Shown: positions 45,909-57,971 of the stretch, in pieces
Numbering within the stretch: position 1 is the first letter of the stretch
How the letters are laid out: every line of letters starts with the position of its first letter
Source of the DNA: Climacium dendroides
Lineage: Eukaryota > Streptophyta > Bryopsida > Hypnales > Climaciaceae
Length of the DNA stretch: 64,000 nt
Direction: 5' to 3'
Assembly: GCA_950106755.1 (NCBI GenBank)
Contig: OX467088.1
Span: forward strand, 13,314,001 to 13,378,000
Notes under the pieces: model-generated
Told to the model about the DNA's origin: nothing
The model's input: only the letters and a program-made list of their open reading frames with translations
Databases searched by the model: none
Program-made: the position numbers and the translations under genes

Positions 45909-46296
45909 AGTGGACATTTGGAATCCAATGGAAACAACTCAACCACCCTCACAACCAACTCAAACTCAAACCTTGCGGGGCTATCGACATGGACTTGGTA
46001 CGATCTTGATGGGCCATAAATTATGATCATCCTCAAAAATTTTGCAAGAAAAAAGAGGAGGTCTTCTACAATAATTTACCTTTAGCAATGAATACTTTTA
46101 CAAATTTTTTAAGCCAATCCTTCACACGATCATAAAAAAAATCGATGATTTCCAAAGTCACCACCGTCATCCTTTAAAGGGTTAAGTGGACACTTAAAAT
46201 CCAATGGAAACAACTCAACCACTCTCACAACCAACTCAAATTCAAACCTCATGGGGGCTATCGCGGGACGTCGACGTGGTACAATCTCGATGGGCG
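45759..46296. repeat. tandem duplication of ~270 bp including part of MITE copy 6
   Basis: Unit 1 (45759-46030) and unit 2 (46031-46296) both run from CCTCA(G/A)AATTTTGCAAG through the MITE right end, then GTGGACA, AATCCAATGGAAACAACTCA and CTCACAACCAACTCAAA to GATGGGC. The second MITE piece is thus a duplication product, not a second insertion. Confidence 0.8.
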
Positions 46297-47278
46297 AGTT
46301 TTTTTGGGGGGTTCAAATTGTTGGCCCTCAAGGACACCGAAGCCTTCTTTGTCGTCGTTGGCTCATGACACATGTCGGAAGCAAGATCACATGAAGTTTT
46401 TCATTTAGTTCAATTATATTACAACAATAAGGACGTATGAGCCACACGTCGAAAGCAGCATCACATGAGGTTTTTTGATTTGAGTTCCATTTTAATTATA
46501 ACAACAATAAAAGGACAGGCACGGTTACGATTTGGCAAGACGTCGTCTCATCCTGAACTGCTGAACAGGGACAAGCAAAGGAGCCGTGAATAAGTTAAGT
46601 TGAATAATGGCGATCCGCACGGGCTCCTCGACTGCCGGCCGGCCACGTGGTGGAAGCTGACGACGAGGAGCTCGTATTGGAAACCCACCGTTCACATCAA
46701 CCAACTCTTGTACATCGAGTAAGGTGGTAGGATGTCCTTTAAAGCGACCTTTATAAGGGCTGATTCGCCTTTTTTTTTCCACAGGTTTCCATGGATAAAA
46801 TGGTTTTTTAGCTCATTTTTCGGAGAAAGGAAAATAGATGCGGGACACAACACAAGTCGTTTTGTATTTTTTCAAGCATTTTTGAATTGTTTATAAATTT
46901 TCAAAGATTGGGGTCGTAGGTGCCTATTTGTGACCCTGGGTGTGCCAAATTTGTCCCCCTTGTGACTTATAAAGAAATGTGTAGAAACTCAAGACAATGA
47001 TTGGCTCTTGGAATTTAAAAAAAATAATAATAATAATTCTTGAATTCATTAACGGACCAAAGGGGTCCATTCAAGGATCACCTTGCATCCACTCTATAGC
47101 TACCTACATAACCATCAATTGGGTTACGTTAATGAATTCAAGAACCATTTTTTTCCCAATTCCTCCAGCTAACTTTGATGGTCGTGTAGGTAGCTACCAG
47201 ATTTCATTAACAGATTTCATTAACGAAATCGGTCAATGATATCCATTAATGAATTCAAGAAATCCATTAATGAAAACG
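46297..47278. other. mixed spacer with a family 5 copy and a GC-richer patch
   Basis: The patch at about 46525-46782 is open on the minus strand (85 codons, Arg/Pro-rich) but matches no family I know. At 46800-46935 lies an inverted family 5 copy. Around 47037-47275 the motif TTAATGAATTCAAGAA and its complement recur several times. Confidence 0.4.
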
Positions 47279-47447
47279 GTTGCAATTTGAAACATTAGCA
47301 AGGAACTGGTGAAAAAATCTATAAAATTTCTATTTTTGAGTAAAAAATAGAGAAAATGACCAGCCTCAGTTTTTCAAAAACCGGTTCAATGTGAGAACTA
47401 AAGGAAATTAACTAGTAAAGCTCAAAAAGTTTCCTAAACACTAATTG
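47279..47447 (+). repeat. dispersed repeat, paired with 30509-30686
   Basis: Same order and orientation as 30509-30686, with blocks GTTGCAATTTGAAACATT, GAGTAAAAAATAGAG and GAGAACTAAAGGAAATTA. Confidence 0.65.
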
Positions 47448-47501
47448 AGTAAGGTAGAAGTACCTATTTGTGATAACTTAAGCATTTCAACTTGGGATCA
47501 C

Positions 47502-48020
47502 TTAACCCTTACATGACAATCAAGTGACCCTGGAAATCAATTCCTTTTCATTACTATGTAAATCGTTGGCTTAAGAAATAGCACAAGCACTATAACAAAA
47601 CATGGTAAAAAAAAAACATTCAAAATCAAGTGTGGTTCTTTTGACCACGTTTTTGTTCGTGTATGCGTAGTAGGCCAATAGCTTCTTTTGCAATTTTTGA
47701 CTGCAATTTTTAGAATTTTGGTGTGTATAATATATTGTTGGGAAGGTCTTTTCAATACCTTTCCAATGGTATATTACTCTCTCCAAAATTCTAAAAATTG
47801 CAGTTGGAAATTACAAAAGAAATTGGCTACATGCATAGTGGGCTTGTACAAAAATGTGGTCAAAAGAACTGCACTCAATTTTGAGTTTTTAAAAAAAAAA
47901 TTTACCATGTTTTGTTATAGTAAAAAACACTCATTGGAAATCAAACTATTGTAGAAGACCTCCTCTTTTTCACAACAAAATCCTGAAGATGAATAGTTGT
48001 ACTTCTGTCTTAGTGCTAGA
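47502..48020 (+). mobile_element. short TTAA-type MITE, copy 7, split by a foldback element
   Basis: TTAA at 47502-47505, then CCCTTACATGACAATCAAGT and the left-half landmarks to 47588 (GTAAATCGTTGGCTTAAG). The right half resumes after 47921 (AACACTCATTGG, GAAGATGAATAGTTGTACTT) and ends diffusely near 48020. The inserted DNA is the foldback at 47589-47921. Confidence 0.7.
47589..47921. mobile_element. 333-bp foldback (long-TIR) element
   Basis: The entire element is one inverted repeat. It starts ACTATAACAAAACATGGTAA and ends with the exact complement TTACCATGTTTTGTTATAGT. The arms of about 160 bp meet at a short centre near 47750-47760. The two arms are diverged (about 75-80% by eye). Open frames on the two strands here encode look-alike peptides (both with QNSKNC and KNVVKRT) because they read the two arms. 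Its class is uncertain; very long inverted repeats recall Mutator-like foldback MITEs. A clear target duplication is not visible. Confidence 0.85.
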
Positions 48021-49919
48021 ATCTCAAAATTTGGCACTAAAATCTCAAAAATTAAAAATAATTGGCAAACACCTCACAGAGATATAAAAACCTTTTATTT
48101 TAAATGTATGAAAATGAGAAGACAAGCTCTTTATACAAGTATGGTGGTAAAAGGTAAACAAACCCATGTGGGATATGTAAATTAGGATTAAGTCAAAAGC
48201 AAGAATTGTGTCCAATATAGGACTTTGAAACTCATTTTGGCATAGTAGAATTAATTTTTTCAAAAAACTTTGAACTAAGAAAATTTGGTAAATCAAACTA
48301 AATTTTATCTCTTAAAATCTATTTGTTATTTCAAACCTTCAATCAAAAGTTACAAACAAATTTTAGAAAGGGGTCGAAAGGGACATTTTCTTTGACATTT
48401 TATTCTACTATGCCAAAATGAGGTTTAAAGTTCTACATTGAACACAATTCATGTGTTTGACAATGAGCAGTCAAACTCTAACTTATCTTCAAATTGTACT
48501 ATATCCTTTGAGGATTCATTACGGACTATGGGTTTCATAATAAAAACAATATTTCCACCTTACATTCTCACAAAATGTAAATGAAGTAATTCATGCATTT
48601 TGTTGTCGAAAAATTTCTTGATGCTAGATTGTCAAATGATAGTTGGTATCTGATTCAATGGAATGTTAATTAATTCTTTGGATATTTGGCAAACCGTCTT
48701 TACATTTATTTGTAGATTTGGTTGTCTAGTCTTAGAATTAGCTCAAAAATTTGATGCTTTAAAATAATAAAATTTAAGTTGATCATGCTATTTGAGTATA
48801 GTGTCACGTATGACTCTTTTAATCAAAATCAAGATGTTTCATATTGTGTAGGCTAAAATAATACAATATTACATCAATTTTATAAAAAAGAACACCTTGT
48901 AGTTAAACTAATCGTGAAACTAATTTAGTAGATGACACAAAATTAGGCCTTCACTTGTAGGATAGAGTAATTAATTTTAGTAGCATCTACAATCCCAAAA
49001 GCATACAATTGGATGAGCAAATAAGATTAGTACTTACACATAAGGTAACTACAACTAATTATGACCCCTTTCTAAAAGTAGCCCTTACAAATTATTGTTA
49101 TTTGTTGTTATACAATACTAACATTTCATTATCAATTGATTCAATTAAGAATACCAAATTTTAATTTTCAAAAAATAAAATTCTATTTTTATGTGAGATT
49201 TAATAGGTAAAATTAATGGTATTACATGATAATTGATTGAAAACCACTAGTGATGAGCTTATAAGATTCAACTATGGGGATGTATAGGAAACAATTATAT
49301 CTTATATTTAACTAATTCTGGACTTTTTTGCAAATTATGGACAATTAAGGTATCAGCTGGCAGCCGATACATTTGTACATTTTGAATTCAAAATGTACCC
49401 CATGTATACATTTTCATCATGTTTTGGCACATGCATATGTTATTTATGGACTTGCCAAAGTCCATAATTAGATAAATTTAAGTTTTATATGTACATCTAC
49501 AAAGTTAAAGAAAATAATATCATTATGTAGTAAAGATTTAATCCATAAAGAGTTCAACATTGGGGTGTAGTATGTCAAATTTTGTAAAATAGGTATCTAT
49601 GTATTGTAATTAGATTTGGCTAGTTAATTGTACTATTATACACCAAGGTATTAAGCAAATCATATTGTGATGGTTGAATTATAAGATTTAGTAACATTAC
49701 AAAAACATCTATTGTATGTATTGTGAATTTTGAATATTTTAAAGAGTTCTATAAAAAAAAAATAATTGTGTACAAATATTTCCTACATGTCTCTACAACT
49801 ATATTTTGTAAATTTATCAATAAACTATCATTCAAAATAATAAAATACACCTAAAAAAATTCACTGAATAGAATTTTTATTTTTTTAAATTGAAATTTGG
49901 TATGCTTGATTGAGATTGT
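48021..49919. repeat. AT-rich repeat DNA (partly homologous to 59590-59840)
   Basis: The stretch 48400-48665 matches 59600-59840 in direct orientation: TATGC(C/T)AAAATGAGGTTT, GAACACAATTC, GAGGATTCAT/AAGGATTCAT, ATTGGTATTTGACTCAATGG-like. The remainder is AT-rich without a gene. Confidence 0.5.
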
Positions 49920-51880
49920 TTAATTCCTAAAGTATTAAGGCCATTTCTATTGCAAAGAGCAAAAAAAAATTTAAATTGCTATTTTTTATATTTAATTAAA
50001 GGTTCTTAAACTAGACTATTATGAGAATGTGTTGAAGAAATTTCAAGAACTTTGACTGCATAGATTGCAAAATATTCACATTTAAAGTAAAGAAAACAAG
50101 TTTTTGCACCATGTTCAACTAGATTTTTGGTTTTGATATTCTCAAGTTAAAATTTTTGTACTATTGATTTTGATTTTTTAATTTTCATGTTGTAGAATTA
50201 AATCGAGAGATGGAGATAAAAAGTTGACAATAAATGCACTTGATTTTCATTCTAAGAAAATTATTAACCCTAAAGTTCCTTCACTATATTCTCTCTCCAA
50301 AAATGCTCTAAAATTACCATTTGTAGTACAAGTACCAAATTTTGAAGAAAAATTATTTTTGGACACATCTTACCATATGATCTTATAGTATGAGGGCTTG
50401 AAAAAATGTAGAAAAGAATTCTAAAATTTCCATTGTATAGGTTGCAAGATATTAGCATTTGAAGTGACAAAAATCCTATTGGGCCCCTGTAAAAAAACAA
50501 GCAATTGCACTTTACAAGGTCACATTTGTATCAAAAAATGTCCAAAATGATGGTGCTTCTTTAGATTTATCCTTCAAGGCAAGTTGGCTACATTCTTGAA
50601 AATTTTCAAATCATTTGGAATTGTACAAAATATAGGAAAAACATAGTAAGTGGAAAGAAAAAGAGAATGATTTAAAATACTAAATTGTTGAGAATTTAGT
50701 TATGGAATTGAAAAACATAAATCCCAATTGTTGTAATGTTGTAGTAAACAATCTACATCCTCTAATTTTTTTTCTCAAAAATATTGAAAATTCAATTAAA
50801 CAAAGGAGTTCCAAATTTATTGTAGAGTAGAGAATCCATGACTGCCGGCAAACTAAAACTCCTCATAACTTTCATCTCATTAATCAAAATGGGAATGATT
50901 CAAGTCTTTCTATGTATATATGAATTTAGAAAACCAATTTCAAATTTTAATTTATAAATAAAGTGATTTTTTCTAATTTGCCTAGGCTGTCCGGTTGAAA
51001 AACAAACTACATTTTATGTAATAACATTTTAACTATGTAGTCAAAAGTTCTAAAGTTGTTGGGCCTTAAAAGAAAAACCTTGTCCACATATTGCATGAAA
51101 ATTTCAAATAAAAAAACTAAAAATTCCGTTCATAGTGAGCTACCTAATATCGCTATGTTGCAAAAAATGCAACTTGGTTCTTTAGGAGTTAAGTAGATGT
51201 AAGTATGACATTGAATGAAAAAATAAATCATTAATAATGCTAAGATAAAATTGAAACACACTAATCTCAACAGTGAAATTGTTTTAGTGATCAAATTTAA
51301 CCTTGTTTAACAAAAAATTGTGAAAATTGCATTTAAAAAATGAATTCTGTAAGTTATTTTTTTGAGAAGATGCTTAGATTGCCCAAAAAACAAGATTGTT
51401 CATAACTTTCTCATCTCTAGTCCAAACATATTGAATAAAAAATAGCTTCATATGTAATTATACAAAAATAGAAACTTTGAATTTTATTTTAAAATTTTGA
51501 TTTTTTTGTTGTATTGCCTCTCAAACTACTTTTTGGACTTAGGGTGGCATAACTTTATTTCAGGTACCAAGATTATATTCTTGAAAAGCTATTTTTAAAT
51601 GTAATTTTTAAAAAATCATAATAACTATAAAAATGTTTAAAATAGTATGAAAAGTTTTAGCAAAATTGGAGATGATAGTGATAAAAATCATGAATCCCTG
51701 CATGAATCTAAATTCTTTCTAGAATTCTTGAATATTTGCTTATATATATATTTCATCAAATTCATCATATAGAAAGTTTTTTTTAAAGTCAAGCATTGGT
51801 TTGTATGAATGAAAAGCCCTTTCTAACAAAAAAAAAAGCCCTTGGAATTTCTTTCTTCATTGTTTAGGTTTCCAATAACC
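49920..51880. mobile_element. long TTAA-family element (family 2), copy C, split by a 0.92-kb element
   Basis: TTAA at 49920-49923 then TTCCTAAAGTATTAAGGCC. The left part, 49924-50263, matches the inverted ends of copies A and B and the direct copy at 58957. The right part from 51193 (GTAGATGTAAGTATGACATT) matches 59344 onward and the complement of 16790. The right boundary is unclear, roughly 51560-51880. Confidence 0.55.
50268..51188 (-). mobile_element. 0.92-kb TTAA element, copy 1 (nested in family 2)
   Basis: A 921-bp unit between TTAA at 50264-50267 and TTAA at 51189-51192. The ends are CCCTAAAGTTCCTTCAC and CAACTTGGTTCTTTAGGAG. It is homologous end to end, in opposite orientation, to 57972-58885. 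The flanks on either side join to one uninterrupted sequence in paralogous repeats. No transposase frame: non-autonomous or decayed. Confidence 0.8.
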
Positions 51881-51892
51881 CTTCCACAATAG

Positions 51893-52125
51893 TTAACCCC
51901 TTAAACAACGATCCGGTCACCATGGAAATCATCTGTTTGGGTACCGTGTGAATTGTTGGCTTAAGAAAAATGAAAAAAAACACTCATTGGGAAACAAGTT
52001 GCTGTAGAAGACGTTCCCTTTTCCCACAAAATTTCGAGGATGAATAGTTGCACTTCCGTCCAACGTGGAGAGATTCTTTGTCATTCATCGTCCAAAAAAC
52101 ATCCTCATCGTCCTTCGAGGGTTAA
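51893..52125 (+). mobile_element. short TTAA-type MITE, copy 8 (best preserved)
   Basis: TTAA at 51893-51896 and 52122-52125 flank a 225-bp element. Ends CCCCTTAAACAACGATCCGG and CATCGTCCTTCGAGGG. All family landmarks are present: CACCATGGAAATCATCTG, GGGTACCGTGTGAATTGTTG, CACAAAATTTCGAGGATGAA, CGTCCAACGTGGAGAGATTC and CATTCATCGTCC. Confidence 0.88.
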
Positions 52126-52136
52126 ATAATACTAGG

Positions 52137-52356
52137 ATTAAATCATTTGTTTGGGTACCATGTGAAATGTTGGCTTAAAAAAAATTGAAAAAAGCACTCA
52201 TTGGAAGACAAGTTGTTGTAGAAGACGTTCCCTTTCCCCACAAAATTCCGAGGATGAATAGGTGCACTTCCGTCCAACGTGGAGAGATTCTTTGTCATTC
52301 ATCGTCCAAAAAACATCCTCGTCATCCTTCGAGGGTTTAAATAATAATACTAGACC
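52137..52356 (+). repeat. tandem partial duplicate of MITE copy 8 plus flank
   Basis: From AATCATTTGTTTGGGTACC to GAGGGTTTAAATAATAATAC this repeats copy 8 minus its first ~35 bp and includes the same downstream flank (ATAATACTAG). That shows local duplication rather than a new insertion. Confidence 0.8.
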
Positions 52357-55300
52357 CACCCACCCCTAAGAATCAATAAAAAGCCCGCTACCAAAGCCTT
52401 GGTGGTACCTCTAGTTTGAACTCGTCCACCACCGTAGGTGCATTCAGTTTGCAATCAAGCAATTTGCAGTCAAGCCGCAATACACACAAATCCAGGTCTT
52501 TCTTTTTCTTTCGTACGCCAGAATGTCATACGCGCGTAGATCCACTTTTTGTCATGGCCCTTTCGAGTGGACGCAGATGCATACAAGGTTGAAAAAAAAG
52601 AGAGAGAATTTTTTTGAGGGGGCTTTTCCTTGGGACGTGTGGCCCATCAAATATATGCATGTCGGTCGAGCCCTACTCCTCTTTTCAAAAATTTTGAGAT
52701 TTTTTAAAGAAAAAAATTTCCTTGTGCATGCATGCACTTTCGGTTTGTTGGCGAGGAATAACTTACTTCATTTGGATTGTGATTTGTGAATGGCTCCCGG
52801 CCTCCCAAACAACTATCAACCTTGAGATGTCATTGGTTTGGTTCGTAACATGGCCGGGTCGAGGGGCAATTGAGTGTGGCATGGAGAATACAATCATTCA
52901 ATAATAGCTTTAGCGTGGCCCTTATTTCAAAGCGAAAAAAGAATGCAAAAAGAAGTAGGCTCCAAACATCTCTTTGATTTTTTCGCAATTGGATTATGTT
53001 TTCAATCTTTAATTTAATACGTTCTTAATTCATTTGTGGAATTTTTTATAATTGAAAATGAAAGAATATTGAGTTTTTTGGATTGAAGTATGGGGGAGAA
53101 TTTCTAGCTTTGAATAATGTTATCTTCTAATACCTAAGTTCGTATTTTTTTAAAATAATATTTTGGATGGAATTTATAGTCTAATTTTTTCTAATGAATA
53201 TTATGGTCTTTGAATTGGGAAGGATTATGGGTTTAATCCTATAGCCCAAGTTCAATTAATTACCAAGCTTGATGGTGATGTTGATTGACATATGTGCCAA
53301 AATCAATAAGTAGGAGAATCTTCCTTTCTTCTTAGCATGCATTTTTTCCAACACTTTGAGACTTGAAATGCACATGAATCTATTAATCCTAGGGATAACT
53401 CGGCGATGAAATATAAAATTCAGATAGGATTAGAAGTGAATTTGGAATAGATCTCTCAAATTTGTATAACAAGGTATGTACATGTACCCCATTTATAACA
53501 ATGTACTTGATTTTCATATTGAAAACTTGAATTAACTACACAAAATAATGAAATTGGGTTGCCTCACCTAGAACAATTAGGTTGTCTTACCGAGAAAAGT
53601 TACCTCATGACTCACTACTTGTCCACATGGAGGCACATGTGACTTTTTATACCAAGGCCATGAACCAATGTACCAACCCATGCAACATACATTGTTTCTA
53701 CATTTTTGCATCTTTCTACAATAACAATACATATTTATATTGTGTAGAATGTCAAGAAATTAATAAGGGGCAATCTAATTTCACTATTTTGGGTAGTTAT
53801 ATTGCATGCAAAAAATTGGGCACTCACAGCAACTTGTGGTTGAAAACTTCTAATTTGAAAATTTGGAAAGTATAACACTAACAATATACAATATGTAATT
53901 ATCAAAAAAAGCTTATGTGAGAATATATATACTAATCCCAACCAAAATTTACATGTCCAAGGAGCTACTCAATTCTCAAAAATCATGATTTGTTGGGTGA
54001 GAGTGATTGTCCCCTTGTCATTTGTGCCAACTTTGTATGATAGAAGGAGAATGTAAGTTCTAGTAAACATACATATTCTTCGTTTTTATTTTTATTTGGA
54101 AATTTTGAAAACAAAGTTCAACAAACAAATATATTTGTATTTTCTACGTTTATCGCCTTCAAAATAAATTTTCTAATGTTCAAAAGTTTTTGAATAGGTA
54201 TTGATTTGTACAATTAAATAAAACTAATCAACCTTTTCAAGAACATCTTTTTAGCTATCTTTTTTGACATTGAAATCTGAAAGAAAAAAATCTTGTAACT
54301 TTTGCAATATTTATTGGAATATGATATGTGAAACAAAGCTTCAAATTTAGAATATGATGGTTAGCATCCATCTTAAATATCTTGTTCCCAAATTCCAAAT
54401 TATGAAGTCAATAGAACTTGCTTGGGTTTTCAAAAAAAACAAAGTAGACTCTTTAGTCCTTAAGGGATCAAGCAATAAGCTTCCAAAAAGCATATTCTAG
54501 GCCTTTGAATCGTTTGAATTGCAAATTACTCTTAAAAATCAAAGTCTTCAATTACATCTTATAGAAAAAAAACACTTTTTGAAATTAATCAAATTATTTC
54601 GGTGGATTGTTTAATCTTGAATATTCAATTTCATTAAAGAATTCTAGCATCAAATAGTAACAAAAATGAATATTAAAATTTTACACCTAACATAGTCTAG
54701 CTAATCTTTTTAAACTTTCATTTATTAATTCCTTTAAAATTTTGAGATGTTGGAAATACTCCACTATGAAAATTTATGAAAGAAGTTTGTAGTCTTTTAA
54801 AACAAAATGAATTTTTTGGAATCTCTTAGATTTTGTATTGAACATATTATTATATGAGAAGGAGGATAAATACAAATGTTAATCTCATTTGCTATTAACA
54901 ACATTTTTTAAATCTAAAACAAGTTTTGAGCATTGCAATGCTACAATCCAAACCAATCTCAATATTATTAAAAATATGTTAATACAAGGTCATACCCTCT
55001 TTCTTCTCCTACCATGTTTTGAAAAGACCTCTAGCATAAAAAGGCTACCATATCCAATTGTCAAGGTTGGCAAAAAAAATAATTTTAAAAAATGATGGAA
55101 TTTAATGAAAATTATTTTTTTAAAGAAAAAACTATGTGAAAAAATATAGATTTTGAGAAAATATTCCTATTTTTACCATCTATTGGATTCTATGTTTCAA
55201 ATTTTAATTGAAAATTCAATGTAAAATGCCAATTTTGATAGCTAGATACGGTATTAGATATCTTGTTAGATATTAGAAAACTCATAAACATAACAATTAC

Positions 55301-56380
55301 CAAAAGGCTTTGTTCATTGGATTCACATTGTCCTACTTATTTTTCATTGCTTGTTCACCGGCACTGCAATTTCCAAAATCCACACTATTTTGTTTTTCTA
55401 AAGTCCACTACATTTTGTTTTCCAAAACCAAGTGCCTGATTGGAATTTTTCAAAGTTGACAACACTATTTAAATGCAATGATTAGGACAATCCATCCATC
55501 CTCTCTTGCCACTACTCAAAACGCAAGATTTTCATATACCAAATACATGACCCACAACAAGATCAAAATATAACATACAATCAATTAGAGATGCTATTGC
55601 TCTCGACTATTTGCAATCATTTCATTGGGTTAACTAAACCAACTCTACTAATTTCCACTTACTCAAAGCCATTGCACCTTTAGTTAGTAAACAATTGTAA
55701 GTTGTTTCCAAAACCCATTCCATCTAGAGATTTGTCTTGCCTATTTTCACGAGCCTTTCTCCAACATGAGAGGCACCCAAAGGTCTACAATTCTCACGAC
55801 ATACCTATTTCCAGCATTTTGAAAATTCAAAGCACACATTCATACGATTGTCTCCTTCAAAACAAAAAAGGGTTAATAAACTTTACGAAGAGAATCACAA
55901 CACCGCTCGTACGGACTCCACTTCCAACAAGATCCAACGGAAAAAAAAATATTTAAATAATATAGAGAGTGTGCAAATGGTCATGATGTTCAAATGATTA
56001 TCAATTTGTATGATTGTTCCGGGGTGCGGTTCCCGAAGTCCGGTGCATCATTCATGTGTGCGTGCTCAATCGCTCATATTGCAAGCTAGGCTTTTCCAAA
56101 GCTGATGGGGAAGAAGTCCCCAGCATGCCTGTCGTCAAACGGAATTTTTGAAAAAAAATTTGCTGCGGCCGTCAAGCTAGAAAATAGGCCACACCCGAGC
56201 GAAAACCTTATTAGATTGATAGAAAAACGAGCTTTAGTTAGTCATGGAAATCATGGCATTTGCTCGTCGGTCCCGGCCCACATTCGAGCCCCCTTTTTCT
56301 TCTTCTTTTTCTTTTCAAATAATCAATACTTTCTGTGAGTGACGTGAAACCGCCCAAAAACCAACTGAACCAATTCCACC
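52357..56380. other. long AT-rich spacer without a gene
   Basis: The first 600 bp are of mixed composition (52380-52920) with no convincing frame. From 52920 to 55960 the DNA is AT-rich with only chance-like frames. A solitary TTAGTCCTTAAGGGATCAA at about 54452 resembles a TTAA-family end. At 56238-56330 there is a CTTCTTTTTCT tract. Confidence 0.45.
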
Positions 56381-56510
56381 CACCAATGTCATCCACCAAT
56401 GTCATCCACCAATTTCGTCCACCAATTTCATCCACCAATGTCATCTACCAATTTCATCCACCAATTTCGTCCACCAATTTCGTCCACCAATTTCGTCCAC
56501 CAATTCCGTC
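56381..56510 (+). repeat. 13-bp minisatellite, ten units
   Basis: Ten uninterrupted 13-bp units of the form CACCAATTTCGTC, with variants at the 8th (G or T, once preceding C) and 11th-12th positions (AT/GT); one unit starts with T. 130 bp exactly. All three frames can be open, giving the Pro/His/Gln-rich open frames around it. Confidence 0.9.
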
Positions 56511-56587
56511 TATGTGTAAAGGTAACAACAGGTCCAGAAAATCACCCACTGAAACTGAATTTTGGGAAGGCGAAGCTTCTTGAAATT

Positions 56588-56790
56588 CATTTTTCAGTCA
56601 ATTTTCCTTGAAAGACAAGTGGAATTGGCATCTAACCCAAATCGTTTCATATTTTTTGGAGCTTCATGGAATTAGTTACTAAATTTTGAAGACGAATGGG
56701 CATAGGACTGCCTCCTAAAATGTACACTGTTTATACATTGCTGAAGGCTATGAAAAATGCAAACATGTACACACAGTGTAATGATCTAGG
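56588..56790 (-). repeat. dispersed repeat (family 5), inverted copy
   Basis: Inverse of 28600-28775; shared blocks GACAAGTGGAATTGGCATCT, TTTCATATTTTTTGGAGCTT and GGGCATAGG. Confidence 0.65.
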
Positions 56791-56869
56791 CAGTTTTTGA
56801 GCTCACCACAGCCTGTTACCTTATTTTAAAGGCATCGTGACATTTACTGCGACTTCATTGATGCTGAAA

Positions 56870-56952
56870 ATCCATCCATCCATCCATTTCATCCACCCAA
56901 TTCAATCCATCCATCCATCCCTATATTTCATCCACCCATTTTCATCCATCCA
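56870..56952 (+). repeat. (ATCC)n-rich simple sequence
   Basis: Runs of CATC/ATCC tetranucleotides mixed with TTTCATCCACCCA pieces. Compositionally similar to the 13-bp minisatellite 360 bp upstream. Confidence 0.75.
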
Positions 56953-57967
56953 TTTCCTATGATTGGACGAAGTCCCCTATTGGGGGAATGAACGCCCCCG
57001 GAGGCTTTTTTAAAGACGTTGACTTTGTAGTGCTGTGGAAGTTTGAAGCCTGCTTGCTTCCAGGCTTGGAGTTGCTTGCTCGTCCAAGCAAGGCCTTGCA
57101 ATTTGCCCATTGGGGGTGTGTTTTAATTACGGAGTTGCTTGGATGGTGACCATGGCGGCATATAAGTTAAACCCAAGGGATTTGCCCTGGCCAGAAAAGT
57201 CAGAGGAGGGGATTTGGTGGTTTCTCCACTTCCAAAAAAATTGCACCTCACCCCACCCCCTTTAAAATGGCTTCAAAAAACCATTAAAAAAAAAAAGTGT
57301 TGGAAAATGGCATGGCCGAACGTGGGCATCACTTAATAACAAAATAAAGGGTTTCTCCCATTTGGGCAGCGGAGCAATTTTAATGGGACTGTATGAAGGG
57401 GACTTGCGACGATTCCATCAATGGTTTTTGTGGGGTTTTGTGGGGGTTTTGTGGTGACAATGAAGCTCCAATTGTTACGTGGTTGACTAACATTCCTCAA
57501 GGTCGGTCGCTTTGATCTAGCAGAATATCTGCCTAGGGATTCTTCCGTAGCCGTGTGTGAGGGGTTAGTGACTAATGAGAATTACGCTAATTTTTTATTT
57601 ATTTTATTTATTTTTTGGGTTATTGATTGAGAATGAAATATTAGGAAGATGTTTTGGGTTTTGTACCGGTGTTTAATCTTCTCAATTGACTCACCGCTTT
57701 GTGATTTTACATACTTTGTATTAATCTTTAAGCATTTCGACGTCCAATTTCTGGATGATGAACAAACTTTTCTTTCTCATTGTTGTTTGGATTAAAGTCA
57801 TTTTGATTTGTGGAGATACTTTATCAAGTCCTTGTCCTATCTAATGGTTGGGTTTGGTGTTAGTAGAGCATTTTTTTTTTAAATTACAAATTTGGAAGTA
57901 TGTCAAGTGGTTGTGTACTTTTAGGGGAAAAAAAATTAGGAATGAAGTTTTCAAAGCCAAGTTCCAT
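56953..57967. other. mixed spacer without a recognised gene
   Basis: The part 56960-57560 is GC-richer than its surroundings (for example CGCCCCCGGAGGC at about 56993) but broken in all frames. I cannot assign it. Confidence 0.35.
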
Positions 57968-57971
57968 TTAA

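Noticed and set aside
47537..47954. Pair of similar ORFs on opposite strands suggesting a duplicated small gene
   Set aside because: They read the two arms of the 333-bp foldback element, which explains their similarity.
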